Positions 8,346 to 15,388 of a stretch of 64,000 nucleotides of DNA are shown here, piece after piece. The notes below the pieces were generated by a model. That model searched no databases, had not been told where the DNA came from, and worked only from the letters and a program-made list of their open reading frames with translations. The DNA is from Xanthomonas sontii (lineage in GTDB: Bacteria; Pseudomonadota; Gammaproteobacteria; Xanthomonadales; Xanthomonadaceae). Positions within the stretch are counted from its first letter, which is position 1. Every line of letters starts with the position of its first letter. Both the position numbers and the translations under genes were made by a program. The DNA is taken from assembly GCF_040529055.1 (NCBI RefSeq), contig NZ_CP132342.1, positions 2,726,001 through 2,790,000 on the forward strand, in the 5' to 3' direction.

Positions 8346-8821
8346 ATGCGCAGCCTTGTTGCTTTTTTTGTTGGAGCTTTTCTTCCAGCAACTCTGTTTG
8401 CCAAACACGTTGTCCGGTTGGGGGGTTTGCTGGAAGCGCTCAGTGTCTCCCTGATGAAGAAAGCTCCTCATCTGCTCGTCCTACGGGGGAATGGATTAAA
8501 ACATGGGGTGGCATTGCTAGTGCCCCAACTGGGGAGGGTGGGGTAAGTTCAGGGCAGTTGTCCAAGGTGGATGCTGAGAATGTCGCTCTGCAGAACTGTA
8601 GAGCGACTGGTGCCGATCACTGCAAGGTTAACTTCGTCTACTACAATCAATGCGCTGCTCTCGCATACCCAGTGGGTAGTGCGGGTGGCTTTTTTCGTAC
8701 AGGGAAGACTGTTGATGATGCAGTGAAGTTGGCAGTCGTTGATTGTGAAAAAGAGATGGTTGGGCGTCATTGCAAGATTAAGGTAAACGAGTGTGCGGAT
8801 CCTGTTTTTAGAAAGTATTAG
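8346..8821 (+). pseudogene. Frameshifted DUF4189-like protein, copy 3
   Basis: The mature module (QTRCPVGGFAGSAQCLPDE, GEWIKTWGGI, terminal DPVFRKY) is intact in one frame, but that frame begins with a Cys/Phe/Ser-rich stretch that is not a signal peptide. A good signal peptide (MRSLVAFFVGAFLPATLFA, from ATG 8346, or from ATG 8331 with five extra residues) is encoded one frame away and ends exactly where the mature part starts. Adding a single C at the CC of 8401-8402 would join them as LFA-QTRCPVG, matching copies 1 and 2. This is either a one-base deletion, which makes the gene non-secreted or inactive, or a base-call error. An alternative GTG start at 8333 gives an unsecreted 162-residue product. 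Confidence 0.68.
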
Positions 8822-8985
8822 GGCTTTATTTTTGCGTGATATTTGTGCGTGCCATTCAGATATTTATTGTGTGCGCTCGAGATGGTTGATAAATTTAAAG
8901 ATAATCCAGCTTCGACAGAGTTGATGGGTTGCGCCGTCGTCGAAGACGACGAGTATCGGAATGAATTTTTGAAAGGAGCAAGTCC

Positions 8986-9321
8986 ATGAAAAAGTTGCTG
9001 CTGGTGATGCTTTGTTCCACGGCTTGGAGTGCGATGGCTCAATCGCCCCAGGAGCATCTTCGCTATCGGAACGACGATCCGTTCGTGTTCTGTACCGAGG
9101 GCCAGAAGGACCCCGGCAAGTGTTGGGTGCCGCTGCCTCCCTATACCACGGGAGCCTACATGACGATGCCTTATTGTCAGCCCATCAATCCGTACGGAAA
9201 GCCTTGGACGCCGCAAGACTACGATTCGCTCGGGCAGTATCAGCGCGTCTGTCCGCTGGCGTTGAAGTCCGGTGGCTGGACGGGGAAGAAGCCTGCAAAC
9301 ATGTCGCCAACGGAACACTGA
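8986..9321 (+). CDS. Small secreted protein of unknown function
   Basis: This 111-residue protein follows a strong AAAGGAGC ribosome site. It has a signal peptide cleaved after SAMA (residue 18). The mature part is rich in Tyr, Pro and Trp and contains four cysteines (VFCTEG, GKCWVP, PYCQPI, RVCPLA), a pattern suited to two disulfides in the periplasm. No family was recognised. It is the last gene before the sugar regulon and is codirectional with the secretion genes, so an accessory role is possible but unproven. Its codon use is closer to the high-GC genome than that of the three DUF4189-like genes. Confidence 0.7.
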   Translation: MKKLLLVMLCSTAWSAMAQSPQEHLRYRNDDPFVFCTEGQKDPGKCWVPLPPYTTGAYMTMPYCQPINPYGKPWTPQDYDSLGQYQRVCPLALKSGGWTGKKPANMSPTEH

Positions 9322-9442
9322 GCGAGGGCATGCGTGCTGAGGTGTTTTTGCTCGGCTTAACCGAATTGGCCGTCGGCGATCAGGGATGTCGAAACGGTCC
9401 GGGCGCCAAAACTGGCGATTGAGGCCGATGGCGGCGCAGTGC

Positions 9443-9456
9443 TGAATACGTATGCA
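9443..9456. promoter_or_regulatory. Maltodextrin-regulon operator, site A
   Basis: TGAATACGTATGCA, with palindromic core ATACGTAT, lies 93 nt upstream of the GH13 alpha-glucosidase. The same 14-mer occurs at 15038-15051 (reverse strand) and 17556-17569. A -10-like TACTCT follows at 9485-9490, 28 nt after the site, with no recognisable -35 box. A LacI-family regulator (23149-24222) is the obvious candidate binder. Confidence 0.75.
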
Positions 9457-9548
9457 AGTACCGCTGAGATTCCTGCATCAACGCTACTCTAGCGCAGCGT
9501 TTCGCGTGCCCGTCGCACGCGCGATTTCTGCCCGAAGGGGGGCGTTGC

Positions 9549-11159
9549 ATGTCTCAGTCTCCATGGTGGCGCGGTGCCGTCATCTATCAGATCTATCCGC
9601 GTAGTTTTCTCGACGCCAACGGCGACGGTATCGGCGATTTGCCGGGCATCGTGCGCAAGCTGGACTACATCGCGGCGTTGGGCGTGGATGCGATCTGGAT
9701 CTCGCCGTTCTTCAAGTCGCCGATGGCCGATTTCGGCTACGACATCGCCGACTATCGTGAGGTCGATCCGCTGTTCGGCACCATGGCCGACTTCGATGCC
9801 CTGTTGGCCAAGGCGCATGCGCTGGGCCTGAAGGTGATGATCGACCAGGTGCTCAGTCACACCTCGGTGGAGCACGACTGGTTCAAGGAAAGCCGTCAGA
9901 GCCGCGACAATCCGAAGGCGGATTGGTACGTGTGGGCCGATGCGCGCGAAGACGGGGCGCCGCCCAACAACTGGCTGTCGATCTTCGGTGGCGTGGCGTG
10001 GCAGTGGGAACCGCGCCGCGGGCAGTACTATCTGCACAATTTCCTGGCCTCGCAGCCGGATCTGAACTTCCACAATCCGCAGGTGCAGCAGGCGACGCTG
10101 GACAACGTGGAGTTCTGGCTGGCGCGCGGTGTCGACGGCTTCCGGCTGGACGCGATCAATTTCTGCTTCCACGATCCGCAACTGCGCGACAACCCGCCCA
10201 AACCGCCGGAAAAGCGCGTCGGCCGCGGCTTCAGTCCGGACAATCCGTACGCCTTCCAGTACCACTACTACAACAACACGCAGGCGGAGAACCTGCCGTT
10301 CCTGCAGAAGCTGCGCAGCCTGCTCGACCGCTATCCGGGGACGGTAAGCCTGGGCGAGATCTCGTCGGAGGATTCGCTGGCGACCACGGCCGAATACACC
10401 CGCGCCGGGCACCTGCACATGGGCTACAGCTTCGAATTGCTGACCGACGATTTCAGCGCGGCCTACATCCGCGAGACGGTCTCGCGTCTGGAAGCGGCGA
10501 TGACCGAAGGCTGGCCGTGCTGGGCGATTTCCAATCATGACGTGCAACGCGCGGTCACGCGTTGGGGGCAGGGTGCCGAGACGCCGGCCTTCGCGCGGCT
10601 GCTGATCGCGATGCTGTGTTCGCTGCGCGGCTCGGTCTGCGTCTACCAGGGCGAAGAGCTGGGCCTGGGCGAGGCAGAGGTGCCGTTCGAGGCGCTGCAG
10701 GATCCCTACGGCATCGCATTCTGGCCGAACTTCAAGGGCCGCGATGGGTGCCGGACGCCGCTGCCATGGGATGCCAGCGAGCAAGCCGGTTTCAGCACCG
10801 GGACGCCTTGGTTGCCGATCGCGGCAGCGCATCGCGCACAATCGGTGGCGGCGCAGGAGGCCGACCCGCAGTCGGTCCTGCATGCGATTCGCCAGTTCCT
10901 GGCCTGGCGCAAGCGCCATCCGGCCTTGCTTGAGGGCGACATCGTCTTCCACGAGACGGCCGAGCCCGTGCTGATGTTCCAGCGTCGCCACGCCGCGCAT
11001 CGCTTGCTGCTGGCGTTCAATCTGTCCGCCGAGGCCGCCGACGTGGCGCTGCCTGAGGGCAGCTGGCAGGCGCTGCAGGTGCCGGGCGTGGTCGCGGGTG
11101 CGGTCGAAGAGCGCTTGCGTTTGCCCGGCTATGCGATGGTGTGCCTGCAGGGCGCATGA
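9549..11159 (+). CDS. GH13 alpha-glucosidase, cytoplasmic (XgtA-like)
   Basis: This 536-residue protein has no signal peptide and is a complete (beta/alpha)8 GH13 enzyme of the oligo-1,6-glucosidase/alpha-glucosidase type. Visible motifs are VMIDQVLSHTS, GFRLDAIN with the nucleophile at Asp201, GEISSED with the acid/base at Glu270, and ISNHDVQR with the third carboxylate. These two positions agree with those known to me for the Xanthomonas alpha-glucosyl-transferring enzyme. It would hydrolyse, or transglycosylate from, maltose and short dextrins after import. The gene stands alone behind operator site A, about 1 kb from the convergent TonB receptor gene. Confidence 0.93.
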   Translation: MSQSPWWRGAVIYQIYPRSFLDANGDGIGDLPGIVRKLDYIAALGVDAIWISPFFKSPMADFGYDIADYREVDPLFGTMADFDALLAKAHALGLKVMIDQVLSHTSVEHDWFKESRQSRDNPKADWYVWADAREDGAPPNNWLSIFGGVAWQWEPRRGQYYLHNFLASQPDLNFHNPQVQQATLDNVEFWLARGVDGFRLDAINFCFHDPQLRDNPPKPPEKRVGRGFSPDNPYAFQYHYYNNTQAENLPFLQKLRSLLDRYPGTVSLGEISSEDSLATTAEYTRAGHLHMGYSFELLTDDFSAAYIRETVSRLEAAMTEGWPCWAISNHDVQRAVTRWGQGAETPAFARLLIAMLCSLRGSVCVYQGEELGLGEAEVPFEALQDPYGIAFWPNFKGRDGCRTPLPWDASEQAGFSTGTPWLPIAAAHRAQSVAAQEADPQSVLHAIRQFLAWRKRHPALLEGDIVFHETAEPVLMFQRRHAAHRLLLAFNLSAEAADVALPEGSWQALQVPGVVAGAVEERLRLPGYAMVCLQGA

Positions 11160-12098
11160 GCGGGACCAAATGATTCCTGCGACGGCGGCGTCGCATCCTG
11201 CTGTGTGGCTACGGCACTGCCGAGCTGTTGTTTTGGAAGACAGTCCGGCGTGCATCGCGTCGGATAAGGCCTCATGCATACGACGGACGTGGGCGTTTGT
11301 TGGACGACAAGGATCGCTCTGGAAGTTCAGTGTCCGTAGTAGGCATGTTGCGGTGACCACGCCACGCCGTCTTCGCGGTTTGGCGTGCCCGGTAATCAGG
11401 GCACGCGTCGTCGCCGACAATCACGCCGTCCTGGAACCAAGGCCAGCTCGGAGACTTGCCTTGCTGGCCTACACAACAGACTGCTGCGTCGCTGTCGCTC
11501 TTGCTGCCGGCTAGGCGACGCGGCCACGAATCCGCCGTCATCGCTGCGCTGGTGTCCATCGCGGCAATGTCACCATGTCTGCACGCCAGCCTTTGTGATC
11601 TGAAACGCCGCTTTTCCAGCGACGCCACTTGGTCTCAATCTCGCGGCCTCCTGGCTGAGACCCATCGTTGAAGATGGTGCTGCTCACCTCGGTCAGTTGC
11701 CGCAGTATCGATTCGGCCCGGATGCATGGTCCGTGGCGCGGTCGGGCCGCCCAGTTCGGAGTTCAGCAATGAATGTCCAGGCATGGCGCTTTCTGGCACG
11801 CAAAGGGCTTGGGCCATGCACTCCTGAAGTGCGTTTTTTTTCGGCGAAGCGGCCATTTCGCGCGCTCGCGGCTTTTTTGTCGGGAACTTCGCGGACGCGG
11901 CGAGATCTCCATCAGTTCCCGCACGATCGCTTTCTGTAAATCTGCTCGCAGGCGAAGGTGCTGGTGTGCGCCCTCCAGGCCGCTCGTCTTGATCCCGATC
12001 GGCAAACCAGATCGTCGCCGCTGCTCGATCCTGATCTCATCGTTTTCTCGTCGGCCACCGCGGCATTTGACGCAACCGTCCGCGGCAACCGCCCCAAC
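11160..12098. other. Intergenic stretch without recognisable gene
   Basis: Nearly 1 kb lies between the convergent GH13 and TonB-receptor genes. Several short frames exist on both strands, but none has a ribosome site, signal peptide, known motif or the codon pattern of its neighbours. A decayed gene is possible, but nothing identifies it. Confidence 0.5.
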
Positions 12099-12129
12099 GA
12101 AAACGCCCGCCGGGTGCGCCGGCGGGCGT
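12099..12129 (-). terminator. Terminator of the TonB-dependent receptor gene
   Basis: A perfect 11-bp inverted repeat (12103-12113 with 12119-12129) with a 5-nt loop is followed on the minus strand by TTTTCGTT. It lies 23 nt after the receptor stop codon, in the right orientation for Rho-independent termination. Confidence 0.8.
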
Positions 12130-12152
12130 CGTCTGCAGCCTCTACGCGGGAC

Positions 12153-14903
12153 TCAGAACTTGTAGTTCACGCCCAGCATGTAGGTGCGTCCCCATTCGAC
12201 GTACTCCAGCGGGCGATCCTTGGTGCCGGCGTAGGTGCGGTAGGGCGAGTTGGTCAGGTTGCTCGCCTGCAGCAGCAGGCTCAGCCCGGCCAGGGTGCTG
12301 CCGTCGGCGAAGGTGTAGCTGACCTGCGCGTCGGTGACGTTCTCGCCGACGACGTAGCGCAGCGTGCGGTTGCCGTTGAAGTTGCCGATCTCGCCGATGA
12401 AGTCCGACCGCCGCCGCTGGCTGACGCGTGCCTCGAAGCCGTTGCGCTCGTAGTAGGCGGTGAAGTTGTACACGCGCTTGGACAGGCCGGGCAGGTCGAT
12501 CGGCGCCGAGCCCACGCTGGAGGCGCTTTCGGGATCGACGATCTTGATGTCGCTGTCGTTGAACGTGGCACTGGCCTGGATGCCGAAGCCGCGCAGGCTG
12601 TCGGTGAACATGTCCAACGGCAGCGAGGCGGTCAACTCGAGTCCGCGCAGGGTGCCGCCCTTGCCGTTCTGCGGCGAGGAGAAGGTGCCGGTGGTCTGCA
12701 CCGGCACGGTCATGTTGGGCGGCCGAACGTAGCTGGCGAGCAGGGCGGAGAAGTCGTAATCGTCGCGCGATTGCGTGTAGATGTAGCTCTTCAGGTCCTT
12801 GTAGAACACCGCGGCGGCCACGTAGGCCTTCTCGCCGAAGTACTTCTCGTACGACAGGTCCAGCGCGTTGGCGCGCCACGGGTCGAGCAGGGGATTGCCG
12901 CCGCTGCCGCCGGGCTTGCCGGTGGAGGTGTCCACGCCGAAATCCAGGCCGGCGCGCATCTGGTCCACGCGCGGCCGCGCCACCTGCTTGGCCGCGGCGA
13001 AGCGCAGGGTCTGCTGGTGCGGGAACAGGAAGGCCAGGTTGAGGCTCGGCAGCCAATCGTTGTAGGTCTTGCCGGCGTCGATCGGCAGCACGTTCTGGCC
13101 GGCCGGACGGGACTGGTCGAAGTAGCTGGACTGCGAGCTCTGGTCGGCGTGCTGCAACTGCACGCCGATGTTGCCGCGCACGCCGACCTCGCCGATGTCG
13201 GTGTTGATGTTGGCGCGGAGCCAGGCCGTGGTGATCTTCTCCTGCACCGTCCAGGACTTCGGAATCAGGTAGTCCAGATTGGTGACCGGGTTGAAGGTCA
13301 TGTAGCGCGAGACCGCCGCCGGCACGTTCCAGGCCGGGATGGTGCCGATGCCGGCGAAGCCGAGGTTGACCGGGTCGTACTGCAGATCGCTGGCGATGCT
13401 GGTGTCGCCTTGCGCGCCGAGCAGGATGTTGCCTTCGGCCTGGGTCTTCTGCTTGCGGCGGTCGGCGTAGTTCACGCCCACGTCGATGTCCGAGAACCAG
13501 GTCAGCGCCTGCGGCGCCGGCAGCGTCGCCGCCAAGCGGCCACCCTTCAGCCGGTCCTCGACCTCCGGCACCTTGCCGTAGCCGGAGCCGTAGATGGTGT
13601 TGGTCAGGAACAGGTTGTTCGGGTCGGAGTAGTCGCGGCCGGGTGTGATCTGCGAGAAGCCATTCGGCTTGACCACGAGACCGACCGTGTCCAGCTGCGG
13701 CATCGGCACCAGCTGCAGGTTGTTCTCCAGGTTCAGCTCCTTGCGGGTGGCCTTGGAGTAGTTCAGGTCGGCCATCAGGCGCACGCTGCCGAGGTTGAAC
13801 TCGTTGTTCCAGCCGAATGCGTCGATCTTGTCCTTGCGCTTGTTGTACATGCCGCGCACCAGCGGATACACGCCGCTGGCGGTGCCGCCGGTGAAGCTGC
13901 CGCTGGCGTCGACCTGCGGATTGGTGATCAGCAGGCCGGGCGTGTAGCCGCCGTTGTAGTTGCTGAGATTGACCTCGAACTGGTTGGCGGTGTCGATCTG
14001 CTCGGCTTCGGTATGGAATGCGTCGAAGGTGCTGGTCCAACTGCTGGACGGACGGAACTGCACGGTCGCCATCACGCCGTCGCGCTTGTTGTTGCCGGTG
14101 CGGCGCAGCGCCTTGATGCCGTCGGAGAAGTAGGTGCCAGGCGCCACGCCGGGACGGCTGCCGCTGTCGGTGTTCTGCGTGGTCCACGGCTCGTACAGGC
14201 CGACCTGGTTCTCCTGGATGGGCATGTCGCTGTGGGCATAGCCGATCGAGAAGCCCAGGGTGTTGTCCAGGAACTGGTCGATGTAGCTGGCGCTGAAGCG
14301 GTTGCCGAAGGCGTCGACGTTGGCGGCCTTGCCGAGCGAGCTCTTCTGCAGGCGGCCGCTGACGGCGATCACCCGGTCCGGGAAGCTCAGCGGACGCACG
14401 GTCTGCATGTCGATGGTGCCGGACAGGCCCTGGCCGACCAGGCCGGCATCGGGCGTCTTGTACACGGTCACGCCGTTGACCAGCTCCGACGGGTACTGAT
14501 CGAACTCGACGCTGCGGTTGTCGCCGGTGCTGACCACTTCGCGGCCGTTGAGCAGGGTGGTGGCGAAGTCGGGCGACAGGCCGCGCACGCTGATCACCTG
14601 GGCGCGGCCGGCGACGCGCTGCGCGGCCAGGCCGGGCAGGCGCCCGAGCGATTCGGCGATGCTCACGTCCGGCAGCTTGCCGATGTCTTCGGCCGAGATC
14701 GCTTCGACGATGGACGTCGAATCCTGCTTGATCGCGATGGCGTTCTCGATGCCGCGGCGGATGCCGGTCACCTGGACCTTGTCCAGTTCGGTGACCGGAT
14801 CGTTGGATGTGGTGGCGGTGGTCTCGGACTGTGCCGCAGCCAGCATCGGCGTCATCGCGACGGCCAGCGCCAGCGTCAGCGCGTTGCGCTTGTGGTTCAA
14901 CAT
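12153..14903 (-). CDS. TonB-dependent receptor for maltodextrins
   Basis: This 916-residue outer-membrane receptor has a signal peptide (MLNHKRNALTLALAVAM... cleaved near LAAAQS). A plug domain follows, beginning with VQVTGIRRGIENAI and continuing with IGKLPDVSIAESLGRLPG and an ISVRGLSPDFATTLLNGRE segment. The 22-strand-type barrel ends in the classic aromatic residue (GVNYKF). The ATG at 14903 has AGGGGA just upstream; the longer open frame to 15287 is not needed. Its place beside GH97 and amylase genes and its shared operator argue for active uptake of maltodextrins in TonB/ExbB/ExbD-dependent fashion, as known for Xanthomonas and Caulobacter MalA-type receptors. Substrate is inferred from context. 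Confidence 0.93.
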   Translation of the reverse strand: MLNHKRNALTLALAVAMTPMLAAAQSETTATTSNDPVTELDKVQVTGIRRGIENAIAIKQDSTSIVEAISAEDIGKLPDVSIAESLGRLPGLAAQRVAGRAQVISVRGLSPDFATTLLNGREVVSTGDNRSVEFDQYPSELVNGVTVYKTPDAGLVGQGLSGTIDMQTVRPLSFPDRVIAVSGRLQKSSLGKAANVDAFGNRFSASYIDQFLDNTLGFSIGYAHSDMPIQENQVGLYEPWTTQNTDSGSRPGVAPGTYFSDGIKALRRTGNNKRDGVMATVQFRPSSSWTSTFDAFHTEAEQIDTANQFEVNLSNYNGGYTPGLLITNPQVDASGSFTGGTASGVYPLVRGMYNKRKDKIDAFGWNNEFNLGSVRLMADLNYSKATRKELNLENNLQLVPMPQLDTVGLVVKPNGFSQITPGRDYSDPNNLFLTNTIYGSGYGKVPEVEDRLKGGRLAATLPAPQALTWFSDIDVGVNYADRRKQKTQAEGNILLGAQGDTSIASDLQYDPVNLGFAGIGTIPAWNVPAAVSRYMTFNPVTNLDYLIPKSWTVQEKITTAWLRANINTDIGEVGVRGNIGVQLQHADQSSQSSYFDQSRPAGQNVLPIDAGKTYNDWLPSLNLAFLFPHQQTLRFAAAKQVARPRVDQMRAGLDFGVDTSTGKPGGSGGNPLLDPWRANALDLSYEKYFGEKAYVAAAVFYKDLKSYIYTQSRDDYDFSALLASYVRPPNMTVPVQTTGTFSSPQNGKGGTLRGLELTASLPLDMFTDSLRGFGIQASATFNDSDIKIVDPESASSVGSAPIDLPGLSKRVYNFTAYYERNGFEARVSQRRRSDFIGEIGNFNGNRTLRYVVGENVTDAQVSYTFADGSTLAGLSLLLQASNLTNSPYRTYAGTKDRPLEYVEWGRTYMLGVNYKF

Positions 14904-15037
14904 TTTCCCCTCCCAGGCAATGTTGTCTTGCGAATGTCTGAACCGGCGAGGCGGCCGGATGTGCGTGTCGCGCAGCCGCAGGGCGGTGTCGCGATTGCGC
15001 TGTATGGTAGACACGCGGCTTCGTCGCGAACGTCCGC

Positions 15038-15051
15038 TGCATACGTATTCA
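15038..15051. promoter_or_regulatory. Maltodextrin-regulon operator, site B
   Basis: The reverse complement is TGAATACGTATGCA, identical over 14 bp to the sites at 9443 and 17556. It lies 135 nt upstream of the TonB receptor start. On the minus strand it is followed after 28 nt by TACCAT (15009-15004) within GTCTACCAT, a 9-mer that recurs at almost the same distance downstream of the 17556 site. Confidence 0.78.
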
Positions 15052-15067
15052 CTGGCCTGCATCGCAT

Positions 15068-15081
15068 TGGAAGCGCTTTCA
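15068..15081. promoter_or_regulatory. Second LacI-type palindrome upstream of the TonB receptor
   Basis: TGGAAGCGCTTTCA is a near-perfect palindrome centred on CG, of the kind bound by LacI/GalR-family proteins (GAAGCGCTTTC core). It is 30 bp centre-to-centre from operator site B and differs from it in sequence, so it may bind a different regulator. Confidence 0.5.
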
Positions 15082-15388
15082 GGATCGCAATGTCGTGCGC
15101 GCGCCGCTACGCCGGTGCCGCGGCGAGCATGCGCGTGCTTCATGCAGCTGACGTCGTGCTGCATGCACATTCGGGTACTGCACTGAGAGTGATGCCAGGG
15201 AGTACGCCGGCATGCGGACGTCGGGCGAGCTTGCAGATGGCACGACATGGTTTGGCGGACGCGCCGGGCCGCTGACCTGCCGCGCACGATGGCGCGGCGC
15301 CGCAGAGGCGAGCGCCGTGATCCGGCATGGCGAGTGCATGCCTCCGCCGCTGTGCTGCCGGCGGTGCCGCGTGCCGCATGGTGGTGCG

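Larger units (their letters stand above)
14904..15388. other. Regulatory intergenic region upstream of the TonB receptor
   Basis: These 485 nt separate the receptor gene from the end of the GH97 gene (both minus strand). On the minus strand they hold two operator-like palindromes (15068-15081 and 15038-15051) and a -10-like TACCAT (15009-15004), about 100 nt before the receptor start. The half nearer GH97 (15082-15388) shows nothing recognisable. Confidence 0.6.

Noticed and set aside
11272..11628. Possible transposase or gene remnant in the 1-kb gap after the GH13 gene
   Set aside because: Neither strand shows a recognisable motif, terminal repeats or a target duplication. It is left as plain intergenic DNA.
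11958..15275. Open frame of 1105 codons on the plus strand opposite the TonB receptor
   Set aside because: It is an antisense shadow produced by high GC3. It is rich in Arg/Ala/His/Gln without motifs or ribosome site, while the minus strand carries a complete receptor with signal peptide, plug and terminal Phe.
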